Below, one piece after another: positions 27,920-35,848 of a stretch of DNA of 64,000 bases (position 1 is the first letter of the stretch; every line of letters begins with the position of its first letter). A program made the translations under genes and the position numbers. The notes beneath the pieces are model-generated. The model worked only from the letters and a program-made list of their open reading frames with translations, did not search any database and had not been told where the DNA came from. The stretch comes from Sphingomonas sp. (GTDB taxonomy: Bacteria; Pseudomonadota; Alphaproteobacteria; Sphingomonadales; Sphingomonadaceae), in assembly GCA_017418975.1 (NCBI GenBank), contig JAFOMG010000021.1:30689-94688 (forward strand), read 5' to 3'.

Positions 27920-27998
27920 TGCCGGCGGCGGGGGATCGAACCCGCATCCGCTGCCGGGATCGCCGTGGCGATACGTCCGCCAATTCCGTCACGCCGGC
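27920..27998 (-). tRNA. Aberrant tRNA-Leu-like gene without a normal anticodon arm
   Basis: This 79-nt sequence has a perfect 7-bp acceptor stem (GCCGGCG / CGCCGGC), A73, U8-G9, a D-arm of tRNA-Leu type (ACG-GAATTGGCGGA-CGT) and a perfect T-arm (GCGGG-TTCGATC-CCCGC). The 27 nt between D and T arms fold as two hairpins: ATCGC-CACG-GCGAT (4-nt loop) and ATCC-CGGCAGC-GGAT (7-nt loop). Neither gives a standard 5-bp stem with 7-nt loop at positions 27-43. CCA is not encoded. It lies just after the rpmB terminator. It is either a decaying tRNA-Leu or a tRNA-like RNA with a non-decoding role. Confidence 0.6.
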
Positions 27999-28014
27999 AG
28001 AATCCGGACATGCG

Positions 28015-28045
28015 AAAAGCCCGCCCTCCGCATGGAGAACGGGCT
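28015..28045 (-). terminator. Rho-independent terminator of rpmB
   Basis: On the minus strand AGCCCG-TT-CTCC-ATGC-GGAG-GG-CGGGCT is followed by TTTT. It lies 30 bp past the rpmB stop, and its T-run ends only about 17 nt before the 5' end of the tRNA-like gene, leaving no room for an ordinary promoter between them. Confidence 0.75.
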
Positions 28046-28074
28046 CGCATGGAGCCGTCAAAGGCCCGGGCTGG

Positions 28075-28371
28075 TTAGGCCGCGGTCTTCTCGGCCGACG
28101 CCTTGCGCACTTCGCGCTTCAGGCGGCGGGCGCGCAGCGACAGATCGTCGTCGCTGGTCTTGAGCAGCCAGTTGTCGAGGCCGCCATTATGCTCGACCGA
28201 GCGCAGGCCGTGGGTCGAGACGCGCAGGCGCACGCTGCGGCCCAGCGCATCGCTGATCAGCGTGACGTTCTGCAGGTTCGGCAGGAACGTACGCTTGGTC
28301 TTGTTGTTGGCGTGGGAAACGTTGTTACCCACCTGCCGGCCCTTGCCGGTCAGCTCGCAAATGCGCGACAT
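28075..28371 (-). CDS. rpmB: 50S ribosomal protein L28
   Basis: This 98-residue protein begins [20 protein letters not shown] and continues [18 protein letters not shown], the invariant L28 pattern. It then has [13 protein letters not shown] and a basic alphaproteobacterial C-terminal extension ending KASAEKTAA. The ATG at 28371 matches the family start. It is a structural protein of the large ribosomal subunit. A terminator and the tRNA-like gene follow. Confidence 0.97.
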   Translation of the reverse strand: MSRICELTGKGRQVGNNVSHANNKTKRTFLPNLQNVTLISDALGRSVRLRVSTHGLRSVEHNGGLDNWLLKTSDDDLSLRARRLKREVRKASAEKTAA

Positions 28372-28544
28372 CGCTTGATATCCTGGTTTGAGCCTCAGCG
28401 AACTGGGGCCGGAAAGGTGGCGCCGATAGCCGTAATGGGACGGTGCGTCAACCGATTCGCCCCAAGAAACGCCTTGTGCCGACGCAACCACCATGGTTGA
28501 TGCGGCGTTGATTACGCAACCGATTCAATTGGGGAGATGAAGCG

Positions 28545-28841
28545 ATGCGTGGAATTCTCGTTCTCATAGGCCTGATCGCGCTGGCCGTGGTGGTGCTCAT
28601 GTCGGTCGGCATGCTGCGTATCGAGCAGCAGCAGGGCGCGACGATGCCGACGATCACGTTCGACGCCAAGGGCGGCCAGCTGCCCAAGTTCAAGGCGGAG
28701 ACGGGATCGGTCGGAATCGGATCGACCAACACGACCGTGGCGGTGCCGACGGTCGAGATGAAGAACACCACGGTCACGCTGCCCACCATCGAAGTGAAGC
28801 AGGCCGGCGCCACGCCGACGCCCACGCCCGCCGCGAAGTAA
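28545..28841 (+). CDS. Small membrane-anchored protein of unknown function
   Basis: This 98-residue protein has one N-terminal membrane segment (ILVLIGLIALAVVVLMSVGML). It is followed by a Thr/Val-rich periplasmic part with beta-like repeats (NTTVAVPTVEMKNTTVTLPT) and a Pro/Thr tail (ATPTPTPAAK). GGGGAGATGAAGCG precedes the ATG. No family is recognised. It is divergent from rpmB across 173 bp. Confidence 0.7.
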   Translation: MRGILVLIGLIALAVVVLMSVGMLRIEQQQGATMPTITFDAKGGQLPKFKAETGSVGIGSTNTTVAVPTVEMKNTTVTLPTIEVKQAGATPTPTPAAK

Positions 28842-28900
28842 GCGGCGGCGCGTGCCGGGCTGGCGGTGGCGGCGATTTCCCGCTGCCGCCGTCCCGAACC

Positions 28901-29010
28901 GTCACCCCCGCGAAGGCGGGGGCCCAGCGCCACGCGCATCACATCCGTGCTCGCTCGTTGCTTGCTCGTTGCATCCGCACGAGACGGGGCCCCGCCTTCG
29001 CGGGGGTGAC
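28901..29010. repeat. Long inverted repeat between small membrane protein and tadA
   Basis: Two arms of about 25 bp face each other: GTCACCCCCGCGAAGGCGGG extended by GGCCC (28901-28925), and its near-exact reverse complement (about 28986-29010, one base shorter in the C-run). Between them are 60 bp with the direct repeat GCTCGTTGC. Arm sequence resembles the GTCATCCCCG...GCGGGG opening of the dispersed repeat at 2.2 kb. This is likely a mobile intergenic palindrome, and it could also terminate transcription. Confidence 0.65.
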
Positions 29011-29040
29011 GCGCTGGCGGGGCTACGGTAGTCACGCTCG

Positions 29041-29493
29041 ATGTTCCCGCTTCCCGAACCGATGCGCATCGCGCTCGACGCCGCCCGCGCGGCGGCCGAG
29101 GCGGGCGAGGTGCCGGTCGGCGCGGCGCTGGTGCATGAAGGCAAGGTGATCGCGGCGGCCGCCAATGCCCCGCGCACGCTCCACGATCCCACCGCCCATG
29201 CCGAGATGCGGGTGATTCGCGCGGCGGCCGAGCGGCTGGGTCGCGAGCGGCTGGAGGATTGCGACCTGTGGGTCACGCTCGAGCCCTGCGCGATGTGCGC
29301 GGGCGCGATCGCGCATGCCCGGATCGCGCGCGTCTATTACGGCGCCGGCGATCCCAAGGGCGGCGCGGTCGAGCATGGCCCGCGCTTCTTCGCCCAGCCG
29401 ACCTGCCATCACCGCCCCGAAATCTATCCCGGCATCGGCGAGGCCGAGGCAGGCGAGATACTGCGCGATTTCTTCCGCGAGCGGCGCGGCTAG
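29041..29493 (+). CDS. tadA: tRNA(adenine-34) deaminase-type nucleoside deaminase
   Basis: This 150-residue cytidine/deoxycytidylate deaminase-fold protein has zinc and catalytic residues H53 and E55 (HAEMRVIRAA) and the PCAMC pair C83/C86 with TLEPCAMCAGAIAHARI. Length and GAGDPKGGAVEHG fit TadA, which makes inosine at the wobble position of tRNA-Arg(ACG). Members of the wider family can deaminate free bases, so the assignment is likely rather than certain. Confidence 0.88.
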   Translation: MFPLPEPMRIALDAARAAAEAGEVPVGAALVHEGKVIAAAANAPRTLHDPTAHAEMRVIRAAAERLGRERLEDCDLWVTLEPCAMCAGAIAHARIARVYYGAGDPKGGAVEHGPRFFAQPTCHHRPEIYPGIGEAEAGEILRDFFRERRG

Positions 29494-29515
29494 GGTCCGT
29501 ACGCTATCTTGCCAG

Positions 29516-29655
29516 CGCAAGCGGAAGCGGGATCCAGGGCCAGGAGCGGGCTGCGAGCAGTCGAGTCCCGTGTGCGCCGGGGCGCTCGCGCAATGGCATC
29601 ATTGTCCTGCGCTACCCCGGATCCCCGCCTGCGCGGGAAGGATGGGGTTTGCCGA
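29516..29655. repeat. Dispersed palindromic repeat, copy 2
   Basis: This second copy of the element at 2236-2385 sits between tadA and the CorC-like gene. Shared blocks in order include GGGATCCAGGGCCAGG, AGTCCCG, GCGCTCGC, TGGCATCA, TGTCC and GCGCTACCC, with scattered substitutions and small gaps. The TAGGGTCCGTA just before it (29491-29501) also occurs at the start of the 31.5-kb element. No gene is seen in this 252-bp gap. Confidence 0.6.
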
Positions 29656-29745
29656 TTGAGTCGTGGCCCCAGCCTTACATTTCATTGCGCGGATGCAACG
29701 CCGGTTGCCGCGTGGCACCATCTGCGGATATGAAGGCGCCACACC

Positions 29746-31053
29746 ATGTTGGCGCCTTTCCCCTGGATAGACGTAGCGATCATCTTCGCGCTGATCGTTC
29801 TGAACGGCCTTTTCTCGATGTCCGAACTCGCGATCGTATCGTCGCGCACGGCGCGGCTGGAGGCGATGGCGCGCGCCGGGCGCAGCGGCGCCGGCGCGCG
29901 CACCGCGATCCAGCTCGCCGCCGATCCGGGCAAGTTCCTTTCCACCGTGCAGATCGGCATCACTCTGATCGGCATCGTCGCCGGCGCCTATTCGGGCGCC
30001 AGCCTGGGCGAGCCGACGGCGCAGCGGATCGAGCTGCTCGGCGTGGGCGACGAGCTTGCCCATACGCTCGGCATCGCGATCGTGATCGGCCTCACCACCT
30101 TCGCGTCGCTGGTCGCGGGCGAGCTGGTGCCCAAGCAGTTCGCGCTGCGCTCGCCCGAGCCGATCGCGGTGCTGGTCGCGGTGCCGCTGCTCTGGACCAG
30201 CCGCGCGACCGCGCCGCTGGTGTGGCTGCTCGATTCGACCACGCGGCTCATCTTCCGCCTGATCGGCCTCAACCGCGAATCGGAGAATCGCGTCACCGCC
30301 GAGGAACTGCACCTGCTCGTCGCCGAGGCGAGCAAGTCGGGCGTGATCGAGGAGCATGAGCGCTCGATCATCTCCAGCGTGGTCCGCCTCGCCGACCGGC
30401 CGGTGCGCGAAGTGATGACGCCGCGCACCGAAGTCGACTGGGTGGACGTCAATCTGGACGCCGACGGCATCCGCGAGGCACTGCTGCTCACCCCGCACAC
30501 CCGCCTGCCGGTGGCCGAGGGATCGGTGGACACGGTGATCGGCGTGGTCCAGGCGCGCGACATCGCCGCCGCGCTGTTCCGGGGAGAGGCGCTCGACCTG
30601 CGCAAGCTGATGCGCGAGGCGCCGATCCTGCCCGACACCGTCGACGCGATGGACGCGCTCGGCGCGCTGCGGCGCGCGGAAGTGCCGATGGGGCTGGTGC
30701 ATGACGAATATGGCCATTTCGAAGGCATCGTCACGCCCGCCAACCTGCTGGCCGCGATCGCGGGCGAGCTCGCCTCGGACGTGGAGCCTGGCGACAATCC
30801 CAATATCGTGACGCGCGAGGACGGTTCGCTGCTCGTCTCGGGCCAGATGGCGGCGGATCTGCTCGCCGAGCGGCTCGGCCTCGATCTCGACGAGGATCGC
30901 GACTATGCCACTGTCGCCGGCCTGGCGCTGGCGGTGTTCAAGCGGCTGCCCAACGAAGGCGATTATTTCGTCGAGCAGGGCTGGCGCTTCGAGATCGTCG
31001 ACATGGACGGGCGCAAGATCGACAAGCTGCTGGTCCAGCGCGCGGCGGGGTGA
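29746..31053 (+). CDS. HlyC/CorC-family transporter-associated membrane protein (DUF21-CBS-CorC_HlyC)
   Basis: This 435-residue protein has an N-terminal DUF21 membrane domain of three to four segments (about 1-190, with NGLFSMSELAIVSSR and AGELVPKQFALRSPEP). Paired CBS domains follow (about 215-335; VREVMTPRTEVDWVD, GLVHDEYGHFEGIVTPANLL), then a C-terminal CorC_HlyC domain (about 350-430). The family is linked to Mg2+/Co2+ efflux; the name hemolysin is historical. The stop overlaps the next gene as GTGA. Confidence 0.9.
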   Translation: MLAPFPWIDVAIIFALIVLNGLFSMSELAIVSSRTARLEAMARAGRSGAGARTAIQLAADPGKFLSTVQIGITLIGIVAGAYSGASLGEPTAQRIELLGVGDELAHTLGIAIVIGLTTFASLVAGELVPKQFALRSPEPIAVLVAVPLLWTSRATAPLVWLLDSTTRLIFRLIGLNRESENRVTAEELHLLVAEASKSGVIEEHERSIISSVVRLADRPVREVMTPRTEVDWVDVNLDADGIREALLLTPHTRLPVAEGSVDTVIGVVQARDIAAALFRGEALDLRKLMREAPILPDTVDAMDALGALRRAEVPMGLVHDEYGHFEGIVTPANLLAAIAGELASDVEPGDNPNIVTREDGSLLVSGQMAADLLAERLGLDLDEDRDYATVAGLALAVFKRLPNEGDYFVEQGWRFEIVDMDGRKIDKLLVQRAAG

Positions 31054-31547
31054 GCGCGGCGCCTTTCGTGGCGCGCGTGTCGCCAGGCAAGCTGGCCGCG
31101 CTTCTGGTGCTCGGGCTGGTGATGGTCGCGGCCGCGCTGGTCGCGGCGCTGTTGCCCGACGTCGATGCCGTTTCACACGTCCTCGCCTGGGTGGGCGTGG
31201 CATTTTTTTCGCTTTGTGTGCTCGCCATCGTCCGGCAGCTGTTCCGGACCGGGCCCGTGCTGGAGATCGGGCCCGAAGGGCTGCTGTGGCGCCGCTGGTC
31301 CGCGGAGCGCATCCCCTGGGCCGCGTTCGTCCGCGCCGCGGAGACGTCGATGCAGCGCCAGCGCTTCGTCTCGCTCTGGTTGCGCGACCCCGAATGCCAT
31401 CGCTCGACGACGGCGATGGGGCGGCTGGCCGGTGCCAACAAGGCGATCGGCTTCGGCGACATCACGCTGGCCGCGACGGGACTATCGTGCAGCCACGCCG
31501 AAATCCTGGCTGCGGTGCGCGCCAACGCGCCGCAGCTCTTCGCCTAG
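31050..31547 (+). CDS. Two-TM membrane protein of unknown function
   Basis: This 165-residue protein starts with GTG at 31050 inside the stop of the CorC-like gene (GTGA), implying translational coupling. Two hydrophobic segments (LAALLVLGLVMVAAALVAAL and HVLAWVGVAFFSLCVLAIV) precede a PH-like or beta-rich cytoplasmic part (GPVLEIGPEGLLWRRWSAER). The layout recalls the STM3941-type membrane proteins, but I cannot confirm that. Confidence 0.7.
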   Translation: MSAAPFVARVSPGKLAALLVLGLVMVAAALVAALLPDVDAVSHVLAWVGVAFFSLCVLAIVRQLFRTGPVLEIGPEGLLWRRWSAERIPWAAFVRAAETSMQRQRFVSLWLRDPECHRSTTAMGRLAGANKAIGFGDITLAATGLSCSHAEILAAVRANAPQLFA

Positions 31548-31885
31548 GGTCCGTATTCGCTACCGGCAATGGTCGTGGCGGAGCGGATTTGGGCGCGAAG
31601 ATAGGTACGAGGAGGGCGCGATGCGGCGCATCGTGACCCCAAGGGACGTCGGCTCGCGAGGCGGCTGTACGCCATAAGCGAAGGGGTCGGCTCGGGAAGC
31701 ATGGCAGTTGCCGGTATCGAATATGGGCCCCAGGTCGGGCCGACATTCGACCTGTCCTCCCCCGGAGAGAGGGAAGCCAGCGCGGCTGGTGGAGGGGGCT
31801 GGGCGCAAGGGGCGCCGCCAATGGCGGCCCCAACCCTCCGGGAGAGGAATGGATGGCACCTTGCATTGCTGAACGGCAATGCGGC
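31547..31885. repeat. Gene-free 338-bp gap with a MITE-like element and a palindrome
   Basis: Imperfect terminal inverted repeats of about 23-30 bp bound a 184-bp element. The left arm is GGGTCCGTATTCGCTACCGG (31547 on) and the right arm, read on the other strand, is GGGCCCATATTCGATACCGG (ending 31730). Four of the first 23 positions differ. The interior has no convincing gene. A second GC-rich palindrome follows at about 31757-31846 (CCTCCCCCGGAGAGAGGG ... CCCTCCGGGAGAGG). No transposase is nearby, so any movement would depend on a gene elsewhere. Confidence 0.55.
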
Positions 31886-32710
31886 CTAAAGCTTCCCGAA
31901 CACGCCTTCGAAGCCGGCAATGTCTTCCTTCGCCAGGAAGCTCGCCTGCTCGATCCAGCGGTCGCGGTGAATGCGGCCCTGGAAGTCGCCCAGCCTGGCG
32001 TCGAGCGCGTCGGCTTCCTCGGGCGTGAGCGCCGCGAGCTGGGCGAAGCTGGTGATGCCGACGCTGCCCAGCCGCTCGGCCAGGCGCGGGCCGACGCCCT
32101 TCATCCGAGTGAGGTCGTCGGCCGCCGGGGTGGCGGGCGCCGGCTCCGGCTCCGGCTCCGGCGGGGGGGGCTGGCTTGGCGCGGGAGCCGGTGCGTGCAC
32201 GGGCTCGGCGACGTCCGAGGCGAGCGACGCGGGCGTGGCGTCGAGCGGCGCGGCGGCGGCGATCGGCTCGTTGGTCAGGGGCTCGTTGGTCAGGGGCTCG
32301 GGGGCCAGCGGTTCGGGAGCGACGGGCGCGGGCGCCTCTTCCGCCGGTGGCGCGGCAGCCTCGGCAGCCGGCTCCGCTGCCGGTTCCGGAACGGGTGCTT
32401 CCTCGACGACGGGCGGGAGCGGCGCCGGCACGATCGCGGCGGCGGGCTCGGGCGGCGGCGCCAGCGGCGGCTCGGCGAGCGGCGGGGGCGGCGGAGCGAC
32501 GGGCGGAGTGATCGGCCGGGCCTGCGCGGCGTCCTCGCGATACTCCTCGTTATATTCCTCGATCTCCGCGCGCGCATTGCGGCGGCGGCCGGCGAGGCGG
32601 GCCCCCCACCACAGGACGAGGAGCGCGAAGACGATGCCGATGGCGATCGCCGCGAAGGGGAGCGTCAGCCAAAGCGGGGCTCCCTGGAAGAGCGGTTCCG
32701 TGCTGTTCAT
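31886..32710 (-). CDS. Membrane protein with Pro/Glu/Ala-rich linker and C-terminal helix-hairpin-helix domain
   Basis: This 274-residue protein starts at the ATG at 32710 (MNSTEP). One membrane segment (LPFAAIAIGIVFALLVLWWG, about 14-33) is followed by a 150-residue low-complexity linker rich in Pro, Glu and Ala, including the tandem PLTNEPLTNEP encoded by a direct repeat. The C-terminal 70 residues form a helix-hairpin-helix unit (DDLTRMKGVGPRLAERLGSV, then AALTPEEADALDARLGDF) like DUF4332/flap-endonuclease-like proteins. The HHH may bind DNA or protein. Function is unknown. Confidence 0.78.
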   Translation of the reverse strand: MNSTEPLFQGAPLWLTLPFAAIAIGIVFALLVLWWGARLAGRRRNARAEIEEYNEEYREDAAQARPITPPVAPPPPPLAEPPLAPPPEPAAAIVPAPLPPVVEEAPVPEPAAEPAAEAAAPPAEEAPAPVAPEPLAPEPLTNEPLTNEPIAAAAPLDATPASLASDVAEPVHAPAPAPSQPPPPEPEPEPAPATPAADDLTRMKGVGPRLAERLGSVGITSFAQLAALTPEEADALDARLGDFQGRIHRDRWIEQASFLAKEDIAGFEGVFGKL

Positions 32711-32951
32711 CTGCGCCTGTCCCGTACCTGCGAAATTGCGATTCCCGGCAACTGCATACCGTGGTGCGGCGCAGCGCGACAAGCTGATCGCGCCATGCCG
32801 GGCGCCGAGTGTCCCGAAACGACAAGCCTTGCGGCAGGTCCGCGGCCGTTGAAGGGCGGCGCCCGGGTCAAGTATCCAAGCGCGCTGTTGAGACCAATTC
32901 CGTCATCCCCTCCTGCGCGGGGAGGACGCCGGAGGCCATCGAGTCCGCAGC

Positions 32952-34214
32952 CTAGCCCTCGCGCGCGACTTCGCGCCAGCCGATGTCGCGGCGGCTGAAG
33001 CCGGTGGGGAAGTCGATCGCGTCTACCGCGGCATAGGCCGCGGCCTGCGCCGCCTTTGCCGTCTCGCCCAGCGCGGTGACGTTGAGCACGCGGCCGCCGC
33101 TGGCGACGAGCGTGTCGCCGTCCATCCGGGTGCCGGCCTGGAAGACCTTGGCGCCGGTCGCTTCCGCCCGGTCGATCCCCGCGATCGCGCCGCCGGTCTC
33201 GGGCGTACCGGGATAGCCGCTGGCCGCCATCACCACGGTGAGCGCGGTCCGGGCCGCGAAGGTGGGCGCGGGCTGGCCGGCCAGCTCGCCCTTCGCCACC
33301 GCCAGCATCAGCTGGAGCAGGTCGCCGGTGAAGCGCATCATCAGCACCTGGCATTCGGGATCGCCGAAACGGGCATTATATTCGATCAGCTTGGGGCCGG
33401 TGGGCGTCAGCATCAGCCCGGCATAGAGCACGCCCGAATAGGGCGCGCCCATCCGGGCCAGCGCCGCGATCGTCGGGCGGACGATCTCGTCGATCGCCCG
33501 GGCCTCCAGCGCGGGGGTGAGCACCGGGGCGGGGCTATAGGCGCCCATGCCGCCGGTGTTCGGGCCGGTATCGCCGTCGCCCACGCGCTTGTGATCCTGG
33601 GCCGAGCCGAAGGAGACGAGCGTCTCGCCGTCGGTGAGCACGAACAGGCTGGCTTCCTCGCCTTCCAGGAATTCCTCGATCACCACGCTGGCGCCCGGCT
33701 CGGCGAAGATCGCCCGCACCGCGCCTTCGGCCTCCTCATGGGTGAAGGCCACCGTCACGCCCTTGCCCGCGGCCAGGCCGTCGGCCTTGATCACCACCGG
33801 CAGGCCGAAATCCTCGAGGCTGGCGAGCGCGCCGTCGCGGCTCTCGCAGCGGACATAGCCGGCGGTCGGGATCCGCTCGCGCGCGCACAGGTCCTTGGTG
33901 AAGCCCTTGGAGCCCTCGAGCTGGGCCGGCACCTTGTTCGGCCCGAACACGGCCAGCCCCATGGTGCGCAGATTGTCGGCCAGGCCGGCGACCAGCGGCG
34001 CTTCGGGCCCGATCACCACGAAGCCGATCGAGTGGCGCAGGCAGAAGTCGATCACGGCCCGGTGGTCGTTCACCGCGATGTCCACGATTTCGGCGTGCTC
34101 GGCTATTCCCGGATTGCCCGGCGCGGCGTAGAGCCGCTCGAGCAGCGGCGATTGCGCGAGCTTCCAGGCGAGCGCATGTTCGCGGCCACCGGACCCCAAC
34201 AACAGGACATTCAT
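32952..34214 (-). CDS. purD: Phosphoribosylamine-glycine ligase (GAR synthetase)
   Basis: This 420-residue ATP-grasp enzyme makes glycinamide ribonucleotide, step two of purine synthesis. It opens [20 protein letters not shown], has the ATP-grasp core [20 protein letters not shown], the [21 protein letters not shown] signature and metal-binding [12 protein letters not shown]. The start codon at 34214 overlaps the divergent xseA start (shared CATG), and AAGGGG 6 nt upstream lies inside the xseA coding sequence. purE and purK are at 59-61 kb. Confidence 0.97.
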   Translation of the reverse strand: MNVLLLGSGGREHALAWKLAQSPLLERLYAAPGNPGIAEHAEIVDIAVNDHRAVIDFCLRHSIGFVVIGPEAPLVAGLADNLRTMGLAVFGPNKVPAQLEGSKGFTKDLCARERIPTAGYVRCESRDGALASLEDFGLPVVIKADGLAAGKGVTVAFTHEEAEGAVRAIFAEPGASVVIEEFLEGEEASLFVLTDGETLVSFGSAQDHKRVGDGDTGPNTGGMGAYSPAPVLTPALEARAIDEIVRPTIAALARMGAPYSGVLYAGLMLTPTGPKLIEYNARFGDPECQVLMMRFTGDLLQLMLAVAKGELAGQPAPTFAARTALTVVMAASGYPGTPETGGAIAGIDRAEATGAKVFQAGTRMDGDTLVASGGRVLNVTALGETAKAAQAAAYAAVDAIDFPTGFSRRDIGWREVAREG

Positions 34215-35589
34215 GGCCGACCCCTTTCCCGATACGCCTGGGCGGCTCGTAGCCGAGCCGGTGCCGGGCGACAACGCGCCTGCGCTTTCGGTGAGCGAAT
34301 TATCTTTGGCATTGAAGCGGATGGTCGAGGGCGAGTTCGGCCATGTCCGGCTGCGCGGCGAGATTTCGGGATGGAAGCGGGCGGCGTCGGGCCATGCCTA
34401 TCTGGCGCTCAAGGACGCGGACGCGGTGATCGACGGGGTGATCTGGCGCGGCGCCGCCAGCGCGATCCCGTTCCAGCCGCAGGACGGCATCGAAGTGATC
34501 GTCACCGGCAAGCTCACCACCTATCCGGGGCGCAGCAAATACCAGATCGTCATCGACCGGATGGAGCTGGCCGGCGAGGGCGCGCTGATGGCGCTGTTCG
34601 AGAAGCTGAAGGCCCGGCTGGCGGGCGAAGGGCTGTTCGATCGCGAGCGCAAGCAGCCGCTGCCTTATATGCCCAGGGTGATCGGCGTGGTGACTTCGCC
34701 CACCGGCGCGGTGATCCGCGACATCCTGCATCGCCTGGCGGACCGGTTTCCCAGCCATGTGCTGGTCTGGCCGGTGAAGGTGCAGGGCGACGGCGCCGCG
34801 CAGGAAGTGGCGAACGCGATCCGTGGCTTCGATGCGCTGGCGGAAGGCGGCGCAGTGCCGCGGCCCGACCTGCTGATCGTCGCGCGCGGCGGCGGCTCGA
34901 TCGAGGACCTGTGGGCGTTCAACGAGGAAGTGGTGGTGCGCGCCGTCGCCGCCTGCCGCATCCCGGTGATCTCGGCGGTGGGGCATGAGACCGACACCAG
35001 CCTGTGCGACTATGCCGCCGACCTGCGCGCGCCGACGCCGACCGCGGCGGCGGAGATCGCGGTGCCGGTGCTGGCCGATGTGCGCCACACGCTGGCGACG
35101 CTGGCGCACCGCACCGAGCGCTGCGTGCGCCGCTATCACGAGCGCGCCGGCGAGCGGCTGGCCGCCCTGGTGCGCGTGCTGCCGCGCCGCGACGCCCTGC
35201 TCGGGCCGCAGCGGCAGAAGATGGACGATCTGGGCGGCCGGCTCGACCGGGCGCTGGAGCGCCGGGTCACGCTGGCGCGCGGCCAGCTCGACCGTTCGGC
35301 GGGGGCGCTCCGTCCCGCGATGCTCGACCAGCGGCTCGCCGCGGCGAAGCAGCGGCTGGCGGGCATCGGCCGGCATCTCGAGCTGGTGCATCCCAATCGC
35401 CCGCTCGAGAAAGGCTATGCCTGGGTGGAGGCGCGGGGCACCCGCAAGGTGATCGGCACGGCCGAAGGCGCGCGCGCGGCGGGCGCCGTGACGCTCCATT
35501 TCATCGACGGTGCCGTCGATGCGCGGGTTGAGCGGCCGGGCGGCAAATCCTATGATGCGGCCAGGCCCGAACAGCCCAGCCTGTTGTGA
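34213..35589 (+). CDS. xseA: Exodeoxyribonuclease VII large subunit
   Basis: This 458-residue protein has an N-terminal OB-fold tRNA_anti-like domain ([40 protein letters not shown]) followed by the catalytic domain ([65 protein letters not shown]) and a coiled-coil C-terminal third. With XseB it degrades single-stranded DNA. The ATG at 34213 has AGGA 5 nt upstream, which lies within purD codons on the other strand. DUF2093 and M23 genes follow. Confidence 0.96.
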   Translation: MADPFPDTPGRLVAEPVPGDNAPALSVSELSLALKRMVEGEFGHVRLRGEISGWKRAASGHAYLALKDADAVIDGVIWRGAASAIPFQPQDGIEVIVTGKLTTYPGRSKYQIVIDRMELAGEGALMALFEKLKARLAGEGLFDRERKQPLPYMPRVIGVVTSPTGAVIRDILHRLADRFPSHVLVWPVKVQGDGAAQEVANAIRGFDALAEGGAVPRPDLLIVARGGGSIEDLWAFNEEVVVRAVAACRIPVISAVGHETDTSLCDYAADLRAPTPTAAAEIAVPVLADVRHTLATLAHRTERCVRRYHERAGERLAALVRVLPRRDALLGPQRQKMDDLGGRLDRALERRVTLARGQLDRSAGALRPAMLDQRLAAAKQRLAGIGRHLELVHPNRPLEKGYAWVEARGTRKVIGTAEGARAAGAVTLHFIDGAVDARVERPGGKSYDAARPEQPSLL

Positions 35590-35647
35590 GCCGGGCCGTC
35601 GTGAAGATGCCGGTCCCGAGATTGCCAGTTACGAGGATGCCGCGCTT

Positions 35648-35848
35648 ATGCTGATGTCGAATCCCGTCGCCCGCGCGGCACGCCTCCACTTCATGGCGAA
35701 CGGCTTTCGCGTGCTGACGCCCGGCGACCATGTCGTCTGCGCGGTCAGCGGCGAGAAGGTGCCGCTCGAGCGGCTGCGCTACTGGAGCGTCGCCGCCCAG
35801 GAGCCCTATGCCTCCGCGGCGCTGGCGATGCAGGCGATGCGCGGCTGA
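35648..35848 (+). CDS. DUF2093-family small protein
   Basis: This 66-residue protein matches the alphaproteobacterial DUF2093 layout: ARLHFMANGFRVLTPGDHVV, CAVSGEKVPLERLRYWSVA, and an ending YASAALAMQAM. The chosen start is ATG 35648; an ATG at 35654 is also possible. The function is unknown. It lies 58 bp after xseA, and its TGA overlaps the ATG of the M23 peptidase by one base (TGATG), so the two are probably co-translated. Confidence 0.88.
   Translation: MLMSNPVARAARLHFMANGFRVLTPGDHVVCAVSGEKVPLERLRYWSVAAQEPYASAALAMQAMRG

Noticed and set aside
27920-27998. Ordinary functional tRNA-Leu
   Set aside because: Acceptor, D and T arms fit, but no register gives a 5-bp stem with a 7-nt anticodon loop after the D arm; reported as aberrant instead.
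31600-31850. Possible small genes in the 31.5-kb gap
   Set aside because: Short open frames on both strands overlap palindromes, lack ribosome binding sites and look like no protein family.
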